This document shows, piece by piece, positions 22,967 through 30,294 of a DNA stretch of 32,979 bases; positions within the stretch are counted from its first letter, which is position 1; each line of letters starts with the position of its first letter. The DNA comes from Acidobacteriota bacterium (GTDB lineage Bacteria > Acidobacteriota > Terriglobia > Acidiferrales > UBA7541): assembly GCA_013287135.1 (NCBI GenBank), contig JABDEK010000043.1, positions 1 through 32,979 of the forward strand, in the 5' to 3' direction. The notes under the pieces were generated by a model, which saw only the letters and a program-made list of their open reading frames with translations, had not been told where the DNA came from and searched no databases. A program made the position numbers and the translations under genes.

Positions 22967-24502
22967 TCAAGGCGAAACTGGGCCTGCGCTCGCACGCTGG
23001 TTGGCTGATCGCAACAGTAAATAAACTGGAACTCCTAACAATATTATTACGAGGCCCGGCCATGAGCTCGTCGGCCGATACGCGAGCAATGCCACCAGTA
23101 TTGTGCCGGTGCACAGAATGTGGAACGCAGGCACTACGGGATACCCGGCAGCGCGGTACGGACGCTCAGCGTTAGGTCTAATGAACCGCAATCGGAACAG
23201 ACCAAGTACGGTCAGAATGTAGAACAATAACACGGCGGAAATCACGTAATCGAGAAGGTTGCTATAGACGTTCCCGTACTTGCCCGTTACCGGATCATAA
23301 GTCCGAGGCAACACCAGAAGCATAGCCCAGACGCCCTGCACCAGAAGTGATCGCGCCGGAACGTGAGCACTGTTGAGACGTGCAGTGGCGGGAAAGAAGA
23401 GGTGCTCACAGGCCATGGCGTAGTAAACGCGCGCGCCTGTCATGACTAACGCGTTGACAGCGCCAAATGTTGAAACCATGATTGCCACGGCCATGGCGCT
23501 GGTGCCGATGCCGGGAAAGATGACTCGCAACGTAGCAGTTGCGACTCGGTCGACTGGGGCATGTCGGATCGCAGATAAAGGTAATGTTACGAGATATGCG
23601 AGATTCGCTAGAAGGTACAGCAGTATCACTAAAATGGTACCTATTACCATAGCTAGCGTTACGTTTTGGCGCGCGTTTTTCACTTCGGCAGCGGCAAATG
23701 CTATGTTGTGCCACGCCTCAGATGCAAAAAGCGAACCACTCTGCGACAAACAGAGCGCAATGATAAGGCCGAAAGTTGTGCCGGCTGTCAAGCCCGGCGC
23801 AATTGGCTCAAAGCCGTGTCGCGACCAAGCGTTGACGAAATTTGCGTGAAGCGCCACGGCGTTACTTCCCAGCCCAATTCCAACAATGATAAGCGCGAAG
23901 AGCGTCCCTATCTTAGCAATCGAGGAGACGTTCTGGACCACACGGCCATAGTTCAGACCACGCGTGTTTGCGGACGTGAGCAGCGCGATTAGAAGGATTG
24001 CCACCAGCTGCACCGTGGATAGAGAGAGTGCGTAGTGGGTACTGAGGTGCACTGGCCCTATTAGATATCTATCGTCCGAAACAAGCGGCCAGAGCACGCC
24101 GAGAAAGCGCCCGAAAGCAACCGCAACCGCGGCAATAGTGCCGGTCTGGATCACGGTGAACAACGTCCAACCGTAGAGGAAACCCCACATGGGAGATAAT
24201 GACTCACGCAGATAGATGAACATCCCACCCGCGCGCGGCATCATGCCCGCCAGTTCGCCATAGCAGACTGCCCCTGCGATAGTAATCAGGCCCGCGATCG
24301 CCCAAGCCACCAGGAGCCAAGCAGAGCTGCCGATCAACCTCGACATATCGGCAGAAACAATGAAAATGCCCGATCCAATCATCACTCCAACCACAACCAT
24401 CGTGGCGTCGAACAAACCTAGCTCCTGTCTGAATTGACGGTGGCTTACCGCTGCCTCAGTAGCCAATGTACCTTTTTCAGCCATATCGAAAACCCGCTCC
24501 AT
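22967..24502 (-). CDS. APC-family amino-acid permease
   Basis: 511 aa from ATG 24502 (AAGG 5 nt upstream). It is hydrophobic with about 12 membrane helices. Helix 1 has the APC substrate-backbone motif 'GVMIGSGIFIVSADM'. Helix 2-3 shows 'CYGELAGMMPRAGGMFIYLRESLSPMWGFLYGW', typical of amino acid/polyamine/organocation transporters and close to the LAT-type group. It should import an amino acid through the inner membrane. Since it is followed 120 bp later by the proline-racemase-family gene and is divergent from the deaminase-like gene, hydroxyproline or proline is the likely cargo. Tandem candidate operators lie 74-100 bp upstream, in the shared divergent promoter region. Confidence 0.92.
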   Translation of the reverse strand: MERVFDMAEKGTLATEAAVSHRQFRQELGLFDATMVVVGVMIGSGIFIVSADMSRLIGSSAWLLVAWAIAGLITIAGAVCYGELAGMMPRAGGMFIYLRESLSPMWGFLYGWTLFTVIQTGTIAAVAVAFGRFLGVLWPLVSDDRYLIGPVHLSTHYALSLSTVQLVAILLIALLTSANTRGLNYGRVVQNVSSIAKIGTLFALIIVGIGLGSNAVALHANFVNAWSRHGFEPIAPGLTAGTTFGLIIALCLSQSGSLFASEAWHNIAFAAAEVKNARQNVTLAMVIGTILVILLYLLANLAYLVTLPLSAIRHAPVDRVATATLRVIFPGIGTSAMAVAIMVSTFGAVNALVMTGARVYYAMACEHLFFPATARLNSAHVPARSLLVQGVWAMLLVLPRTYDPVTGKYGNVYSNLLDYVISAVLLFYILTVLGLFRLRFIRPNAERPYRAAGYPVVPAFHILCTGTILVALLAYRPTSSWPGLVIILLGVPVYLLLRSANQRASAGPVSP

Positions 24503-24520
24503 CTCAGCCTTGATAGTCAG

Positions 24521-24550
24521 CTAACGTAAGTTCAATTAAAACCATGTCAA
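24521..24550 (-). promoter_or_regulatory. Weak candidate promoter for the permease-racemase transcript
   Basis: On the minus strand a perfect TTGACA (24550-24545) is followed after 16-17 nt by a poor -10 (TACGTT). It points at the permease ATG 24502. The operator pair at 24576-24602 lies just upstream of the -35. Confidence 0.3.
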
Positions 24551-24575
24551 AACTGCGGCGTACCTTATCACAACT

Positions 24576-24588
24576 ACATACTGTATGT
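24576..24588. promoter_or_regulatory. Candidate GntR operator, site 1: ACATA-CTG-TATGT
   Basis: A perfect 5-bp inverted repeat around 3 nt. It has the same layout as the sites at 24590, 26404 and 26654. It lies in the divergent region between permease and deaminase-like genes, one base away from site 2, and upstream of a TATACT -10-like hexamer. Confidence 0.55.
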
Positions 24589-24589
24589 G

Positions 24590-24602
24590 GTATACTATAT
24601 GC
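24590..24602. promoter_or_regulatory. Candidate GntR operator, site 2: GTATA-CTA-TATGC
   Basis: Four of five arm pairs match. It contains TATACT (24591-24596), a good -10 hexamer for the plus-strand deaminase-like gene, although no strong -35 is visible. Binding here would block that promoter. Confidence 0.5.
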
Positions 24603-24663
24603 TAGCTGCGGTGCTCTGAAGATCTGTGCGACCAGAGAGACCGAAACCAACTGGAGGCTACTA

Positions 24664-25599
24664 ATGGACTGGAAGGGCGTCATGCCTGCAATTACGACCT
24701 TTTTCGATGAGACTTATCGCGTCGATCACACTCGCATTGAGCGCCATTGCCGATGGCTACTTAGTGAGGGTTGTACAGGAATCATCGCACTTGGCACTCT
24801 GGGAGAAGGCGCGACACTTACATTTGATGAGAAACTCGAAATCCTTCGTACTTGTGTGCATTCAGTGGAAGGTCGAGGTCCCGTAGTGGCTGGCATTTCC
24901 TCCCTCTCCACATCGGGGGCAGTAGAGCTGGCCCGAGCAGCTGCCGACCTGGGATGCCAAGGCCTAATGATATTGCCCCCTTACGTTTACCAAGGAGACT
25001 GGCGCGAGATGAAAACTCATGTCGCCGCCGTGCTCGACGCAGTTCGGATTTCTTGCATGCTGTACAACAATCCGGTCGCATACGGAACGGATTTTCTTCC
25101 TGCGTACGTCCAAGAACTCGTGGACGAACACGAGAATTTGCGGGCCGTGAAGGAGTCCAGCATGGACGTCCGGCGCGTGGCCGCAATTCGCGCGCTCGTC
25201 GGGGATCGACTCGAACTCTCCATAGGCGTAGATGACTTGGTTGTTGAGGCGGTCGCCGTTGGAGCTTCAGGTTGGGTTTCTGGCCTAGCTAATGTGCTAC
25301 CGCGGGAATCGGTGAATCTTTTTGCTCTGGCGCTCAATGGCGAGCGCGAAAAAGCCCTCGATTTATATCGCTGGTTTCTCCCGCTATTGCGGATGGACAC
25401 TGTGACAAAGTTCGTGCAACTGATAAAGCTAGCGCAGTCGGAGGTTGGAATAGGTAGTTCGCGAGTGCGTCCTCCGCTTCTCGAGCTCGTAGGTACAGAA
25501 TTGCAAGAAGCGCGAAACACTATTAATCATGTTCTCCGAAATCGGCTCGGTGTTATTGATGAGCTAACGATGAGCGCGGCTAAACGGACGGGCACTTAG
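24664..25599 (+). CDS. DapA-family aldolase/deaminase, probably 1-pyrroline-4-hydroxy-2-carboxylate deaminase
   Basis: 311 aa from ATG 24664 behind GGAGG; an in-frame ATG at 24544 would place the operators inside the coding region and lacks a ribosome site. This is a TIM-barrel lyase with 'GTLGEGATLTFDEK' (44-57), Tyr134 ('CMLYNNPVAYGTDF') and Schiff-base Lys163 ('RAVKESS'). The opening 'WKGVMPAITTFFDE...VDH' and 'LMILPPYVYQGDWREMKTHV' resemble bacterial 1-pyrroline-4-hydroxy-2-carboxylate deaminases more than dihydrodipicolinate synthases. That enzyme converts the imine formed from cis-4-hydroxy-D-proline to 2-oxoglutarate semialdehyde. The divergent epimerase-like gene fits the same pathway. 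Another keto-acid aldolase of the family is the alternative. Confidence 0.88.
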   Translation: MDWKGVMPAITTFFDETYRVDHTRIERHCRWLLSEGCTGIIALGTLGEGATLTFDEKLEILRTCVHSVEGRGPVVAGISSLSTSGAVELARAAADLGCQGLMILPPYVYQGDWREMKTHVAAVLDAVRISCMLYNNPVAYGTDFLPAYVQELVDEHENLRAVKESSMDVRRVAAIRALVGDRLELSIGVDDLVVEAVAVGASGWVSGLANVLPRESVNLFALALNGEREKALDLYRWFLPLLRMDTVTKFVQLIKLAQSEVGIGSSRVRPPLLELVGTELQEARNTINHVLRNRLGVIDELTMSAAKRTGT

Positions 25600-25651
25600 C
25601 GACGAGTACCAGGCAGCGCCATATCCATCGCAACGATGGCTTCACCACTCA

Positions 25652-26407
25652 TTACCGCTCCGAAACTGGCTTGTCCACTGGTTGCGATGTCGTCGCGCCA
25701 GCGCGGGCGTCGCGTAGTACTTGCTTCAGAGACTGACCCGCATGCTTAATATGCTGCTGCAGCAAGTAGCAGGCACCGATCACATCTCGTGCTTGACACA
25801 GTTCGAGCAGTTTCCGGTGTTCCTCTTTGGCACGCTCGAACTCACGGGTCAAATACAACTGCAGCCCGGTATAGCGCATGGCATTGTTGTTAACGTTTCT
25901 TATAATGGACATGAAATGTGGACTGCGTGTGCCGGAGTAAAGTGCAGAGTGAAATTCCCAATTGAGGCGCCCCCACTCGGAAATGTGTTCCGGTCGCAAT
26001 AATTCTCTCTCGTACTCCACCAAAATTCCTTCTGCACGGGCGAGATGCGACTCGGTCAAGCCCGGAATGGAAAGCTTGAGCACTTCACATTCAAGCAACA
26101 AGCGGATCTCAAATAATTCTTCGATATCATCCGGAGAGAGCGAAGAGACCACCGCACCACGGTGCTGAACGATCGTAATCAAGCCTTCGGATTCCAGCTG
26201 TCTCAATGCCTCGCGGACCGGGATGCGGCTTACTTGAAACTCGGCCGCAATAGCGCCCTGATTCAGTTGTTTGCCTTCTGGAATCTCGCTTCGGATGATT
26301 TTATCCCGCAATTGATCTGCGACTGCGGAGGTCAATGACTGGCGGGGTATGACAAAGCTCTTGGGTGCATCGGGACTTTCTCGCGGCGGAACTTCATCAT
26401 AACGCAT
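25652..26407 (-). CDS. GntR-family transcriptional regulator, FCD subfamily, probable local regulator
   Basis: 251 aa from ATG 26407; a TTG at 26500 would add 31 residues before the conserved region. Residues about 22-90 are the GntR winged helix ('SLTSAVADQLRDKIIRSEIPEG', 'IAAEFQVSRIPVREALRQLESEGLI'). Residues about 95-225 are the FCD ligand domain with metal-site candidates in 'LNWEFHSAL', 'EEHRKLLEL' and 'QQHIKHAGQSL'. It lies between the deaminase-like gene (convergent, 52 bp) and the TonB-dependent receptor (divergent). A perfect palindrome covers its start codon, and similar sites occur at the permease/deaminase and receptor promoters. I infer that it represses itself and these units and is released by a hydroxyproline- or proline-related metabolite. 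Confidence 0.9.
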   Translation of the reverse strand: MRYDEVPPRESPDAPKSFVIPRQSLTSAVADQLRDKIIRSEIPEGKQLNQGAIAAEFQVSRIPVREALRQLESEGLITIVQHRGAVVSSLSPDDIEELFEIRLLLECEVLKLSIPGLTESHLARAEGILVEYERELLRPEHISEWGRLNWEFHSALYSGTRSPHFMSIIRNVNNNAMRYTGLQLYLTREFERAKEEHRKLLELCQARDVIGACYLLQQHIKHAGQSLKQVLRDARAGATTSQPVDKPVSER

Positions 26408-26416
26408 ATTGTATGC
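26404..26416. promoter_or_regulatory. Candidate GntR operator, site 3: GCATA-TTG-TATGC (autoregulatory)
   Basis: A perfect 5-bp inverted repeat around TTG, overlapping the chosen ATG (26407) of the regulator gene. On the minus strand it contains TACAAT, which could itself be a -10 element. Either way the position suits autorepression. Confidence 0.55.
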
Positions 26417-26619
26417 TCGGCTCACGGTATACTTTCGCCCGGTCGCACTTCCTATAGCCGCCGCATCGTAGCCGATTCTCCGCTGAAAATAAAGCCACAA
26501 TTCCGATCAAGCCCGTTTCCATCGGCTAGGGCATTGTTTTATTACGCTCAACATAAAGAACTTGCGAGATAGCAGCCAGAGTCCCTCTAAGGAAGAGAGG
26601 CGCTTACACAAGAAAGCGC

Positions 26620-26648
26620 TTGACAGCAGGACACCACTGGAATATAGG
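26620..26648 (+). promoter_or_regulatory. Sigma-70 promoter for the second TonB-dependent receptor
   Basis: TTGACA (26620-26625) and TATAGG (26643-26648) are exactly 17 nt apart. Transcription would begin near 26655, inside operator site 4, and the leader to ATG 26718 would be about 63 nt. Confidence 0.6.
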
Positions 26649-26653
26649 ATATC

Positions 26654-26666
26654 GCATATTGCATAC
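26654..26666. promoter_or_regulatory. Candidate GntR operator, site 4: GCATA-TTG-CATAC
   Basis: The first eight bases are identical to site 3 at 26404-26416; the right arm differs at two positions. It covers the predicted +1 of the receptor promoter, a classic repressor position. Confidence 0.5.
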
Positions 26667-26717
26667 ACTTCTTCTGAGATTATTCTATATCCATTCCTGC
26701 CGAATCGGGAGGGGCTG

Positions 26718-29700
26718 ATGAATATTCTACGAATTGGAACCTTTACTTTGTTCGCAATTCTCCTTGCAGGTCCCGGACTACAAAGCGCTTTTGCGCAGAC
26801 TGCCAACACCGGTTCTGTAAGTGGCAGGGTCACAGACTCAAGCGGCGCGATCATATCCCAGGCAAAGATCTCAGTGACCAGCATTGGTAAGGGATTTACA
26901 AAGGATGACAGCACGGATTCCTCGGGCGCGTATTCGTTCAACTTTCTGCCTCCTGACAAATACAGCGTTTCAGTGTCCGCAGCTGGGTTTGAAACTGTGA
27001 ACCAGGACATCGTCGTACAGGCGGGGCAAATAACGACTGTAAACATCAGTCTTGCAGTTGCTGCAGCACATCAGGTCGTGACAGTAACCGGTACCGGCCC
27101 GCTCCTTCAGATCGGGAGCGGAAGCATAGCGACCACGCTTACCGAGAGACAGGTCACAGAGCTACCTGACCCCGGCAATGACCTCAGTTATTTCGGGGAA
27201 TTGAGTCCTGGAGCTCAGGTGAACACTCAGTCCGGTTACGGCAATTTTGAAGTATTCGGCCTACCGGGTAACGCTAACAATTTCACCACAAATGGTGGAG
27301 ATGACAATTTCGAGATGGGCAACTTGAACACCGCCGGCGCGTCGAACTTGTTTCTTGGGAAAAATGGCACTCAAGAAGTTACGGTGGTCTCCAACGCATA
27401 TGGAGGCCAATATGGCGGGCTCGCTGGCGCGCAAGTCAACATCGTCAGCAAATCCGGAGGCAATAGCTTTCATGGCAATGCAGTCTATTACTGGAGCGGT
27501 TCATCTCTTAATGCGAACGACTGGTTTAACGATAGCGCGGGGGTTCCAAAGCCATTTACCAATGCTAATGCCTGGGCCGGATCAGTAGGAGGACCAATCA
27601 AGAAGGATAAGCTGTTCTTCTTTTTGGATAACGAAGGAGTCGCCGTCGACTTACCGACAAACGGGCTCACCGTAGTTCCTAGTCCAGAATTCGAACAGGC
27701 AACAGTCACTAACCTTACGAGTCTTGGATTAACCAATTCGATTCCCTTTTACTGCCAGAATCTGGCGGGAATCTGTCCTGGAGTAGCACCTATCGGCGGT
27801 GTTAATCAAGGTATTGGTATGTTTAATCTGTACAACACTGCGCCAGGTATTGCCAATGCCAAGCCCGGCAACGGAGGAGACCCGCTTGGCTGCGGCGGTT
27901 TGCTCTCCCCGACCGTCGACCCGCTATTGGGCACACCGGGGCACCCTTGTGCACTAAGTATCCGGTCGGCTATCAATACTTTTGTCTGGGAAAATAAGTT
28001 GATTGGGCGCCTTGACTATATAGTTGGACCGAAGGATCTGACATTTGTCCAGGTGTCCTGGGATCCAGGCACTCAGCCCACCTTTACGGATCCTATCAAT
28101 AAATTGTTTAACTCCACTAGCTACCAGCCGGAGTGGAACGGGCAGTTCAACTGGACTCACACATTCAGTGGAAACACCACAAACCAGTTTATTCTTTCGG
28201 GAAAGTGGCTAGAAGCCAAGTTCGATGCCGCCAATCCCACTCTGAAGCAAGCCGCATTCCCCACCCAACTCAACGTAAACGGCTTTACTACACTGGGCGG
28301 GATAACCGGTAGCGAGCCTAACGGCCAAGACGCTACCTCTTACGGCTTCAGCGACGACGTGGCAAAGGTTTTAGGCCACCATACAATCAAATTCGGAGGA
28401 AAGTTCCATCGCGTCGACATGACCAGCTATTTCGGTTTCAACACACGAGGAACCGAAAACGTGAACAGCATTCCTGACTTTTTTAATGGTGGGTCGACGG
28501 GCGACTTCCTTGTTCAGAGCTACCCACAGAGCATCGATTTGCCTTTTGCTCAGTGGATCGGGGGCCTATATATCGAAGACGATTGGCGGGCGAAACCAAA
28601 TTTCACTCTAACAGCAGCATTACGGGTCGAACATTACTCCAATCTTATTTGTCGGAACAATTGTTTTGCACGATTGAATGGACCATTCTTTGGAGTGACC
28701 CATGATCCCAATGAACCGCTCAACCAAGCGATTCTGTCCTCACAACATCAGGCAGTTCAGAGCACAGTTCCTCTTACATGGAGTCCGCGACTTGGTTTTT
28801 CCTGGCAGCCCTTCTCAGGGTTGTCCAATCTCGTGGTTCGCGGCGGGGTAGGCATTTTCTATAGTGGTTACCCAACATGGTTTGTCAATAACTTCGCATC
28901 GAACGTGCCCGAAATCAACACGTTCGTACCGTCTAACGACAACTTGGCGCCGGGAGAGACGACCAATTTATTTCTTGATGCGGCCGCCACCAACCAAGCC
29001 TTTGTGACCGGATTTGCCAACGGACTGACTTTGGCGCAAATAAAGGCCAGCGTCCCGCCCGCTCTCCAACCGTTTTTCTCCGCCCCAAATCTCAATACTT
29101 TCGACGGGCAAACGAAAGTGCCGCAGTATCAAGAATGGAATTTGGAAGTTCAATACGGCTTCAGCCGTAACACGATCGCGAGTATCAATTACGTGGGCAA
29201 TCATGGATACCACGAATTGATTGATAACGCTTCGGCCAACGCGTTTGGGTTTGGCTCGCTCCCGGCAACCGCACCCGATCCGGTATTCCACAATGCGGCG
29301 GTGTTCAACAACGCTGGTACTTCCAACTATAATGGCGTCGTGTTGTCGTTCCAGCAACGCATCACTGGGGGCTGGGGCCAAGGAATATTGGCGGCTCACT
29401 ACACATGGAGTCATTCATTGGATGACGTGTCCGGCGATGGAATGAATCCGTTCAATGTCACCACCGCGCCGAGCATATTAATACCGGAAAATCCGTACAA
29501 CATCCGTGCGAACTATGGGTCTTCTGACTACGACGCGCGACACAGTTTTAACATGAACTACGTGTGGGATCTTCCGATCAGGCAAGCTCTAGGTGGGCAC
29601 GGTTTTCGCGACTTGGTCGAAGGTTGGACAGTTTCCGGCGCATTTCTTGCTCGTACCGGATTCCCGTTCAGCGTCATCGACGGTGCTTTCGCAGGTAGTT

Positions 29701-30146
29701 TGTCTGGCAATAATTTTGCAGGTCCTATTTTCCCTGAATTTCTCGGCGGCCCGGTCTCGAGCTGCGGTGAGTCTGCAGCTCGACCCAACTCCCCACCATG
29801 CCTCAGTACTTCTCAGTTTATCGCACAGGGAACCGAAACTGACTTTACCAACGGCATGAAGAATTTCTTTCGAGGGCCAGGGTTCTTTAGTGCGGATTTT
29901 GCCGTCAACAAAAGCACGAGTTTGCATTTAAAAGGGCCTATGGAAGACGCTAAGCTCCAACTGGGAGTGCAATTCTTCAATGTCTTTAATCACCCGAATT
30001 TCGACCTGCCGGTGAACGACATCTCCAATCCAAACTTCGGCCACATCACACGCACAGTAAGCGTTCCTACGAGTATTTTTGGTGTTTTCTTTGGTGGCGA
30101 CGCGTCGCCCCGAATTATCCAACTGAAGGCAGAGTTCAATTTTTAG
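26718..30146 (+). CDS. TonB-dependent receptor, Oar-like, second copy
   Basis: 1142 aa from ATG 26718 behind GGGAGGGG; an upstream in-frame TTG at 26562 would translate through the promoter. The signal peptide is about 1-26 ('LQSAFAQ'). Residues 32-110 are the carboxypeptidase-regulatory domain ('GSVSGRVTDSSGAIISQAKISV', 'YSFNFLPPDKYSVSVSAAGF'). The plug ('TLTERQVTELPDPGNDLSYFGELSPGAQ') and a long barrel with many Asn/Gly-rich loops follow, ending 'LKAEFNF'. It should be an outer-membrane importer powered by TonB. Its promoter carries an operator shared with the hydroxyproline-type genes and it is followed after 148 bp by an S9 peptidase, so peptides rich in (hydroxy)proline are a reasonable ligand guess. 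Confidence 0.93.
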   Translation: MNILRIGTFTLFAILLAGPGLQSAFAQTANTGSVSGRVTDSSGAIISQAKISVTSIGKGFTKDDSTDSSGAYSFNFLPPDKYSVSVSAAGFETVNQDIVVQAGQITTVNISLAVAAAHQVVTVTGTGPLLQIGSGSIATTLTERQVTELPDPGNDLSYFGELSPGAQVNTQSGYGNFEVFGLPGNANNFTTNGGDDNFEMGNLNTAGASNLFLGKNGTQEVTVVSNAYGGQYGGLAGAQVNIVSKSGGNSFHGNAVYYWSGSSLNANDWFNDSAGVPKPFTNANAWAGSVGGPIKKDKLFFFLDNEGVAVDLPTNGLTVVPSPEFEQATVTNLTSLGLTNSIPFYCQNLAGICPGVAPIGGVNQGIGMFNLYNTAPGIANAKPGNGGDPLGCGGLLSPTVDPLLGTPGHPCALSIRSAINTFVWENKLIGRLDYIVGPKDLTFVQVSWDPGTQPTFTDPINKLFNSTSYQPEWNGQFNWTHTFSGNTTNQFILSGKWLEAKFDAANPTLKQAAFPTQLNVNGFTTLGGITGSEPNGQDATSYGFSDDVAKVLGHHTIKFGGKFHRVDMTSYFGFNTRGTENVNSIPDFFNGGSTGDFLVQSYPQSIDLPFAQWIGGLYIEDDWRAKPNFTLTAALRVEHYSNLICRNNCFARLNGPFFGVTHDPNEPLNQAILSSQHQAVQSTVPLTWSPRLGFSWQPFSGLSNLVVRGGVGIFYSGYPTWFVNNFASNVPEINTFVPSNDNLAPGETTNLFLDAAATNQAFVTGFANGLTLAQIKASVPPALQPFFSAPNLNTFDGQTKVPQYQEWNLEVQYGFSRNTIASINYVGNHGYHELIDNASANAFGFGSLPATAPDPVFHNAAVFNNAGTSNYNGVVLSFQQRITGGWGQGILAAHYTWSHSLDDVSGDGMNPFNVTTAPSILIPENPYNIRANYGSSDYDARHSFNMNYVWDLPIRQALGGHGFRDLVEGWTVSGAFLARTGFPFSVIDGAFAGSLSGNNFAGPIFPEFLGGPVSSCGESAARPNSPPCLSTSQFIAQGTETDFTNGMKNFFRGPGFFSADFAVNKSTSLHLKGPMEDAKLQLGVQFFNVFNHPNFDLPVNDISNPNFGHITRTVSVPTSIFGVFFGGDASPRIIQLKAEFNF

Positions 30147-30294
30147 GCAGGATATCTCAGAGGCCGTGAGCCGCTGCTCTCCCGGGTACGGACCCTAGAA
30201 CGAGGGCGATTTTCTCGGAGGAGCCGGGTACTCCGCTTGCATCGAATGGACAACCTGTTCAAGGCTCACACCCAGGCAGCGGAGGAGATCAGAA

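Noticed and set aside
24544..24663. Upstream in-frame start giving a 351-residue DapA-family protein
   Set aside because: The extra 40 residues do not resemble the family, there is no ribosome site, and they would cover the -10 and both operators; ATG 24664 has GGAGG.
26562..26717. Upstream TTG start for the second TonB-dependent receptor
   Set aside because: It would translate through the TTGACA/TATAGG promoter and place a non-signal sequence before a clear signal peptide; ATG 26718 has a strong ribosome site.
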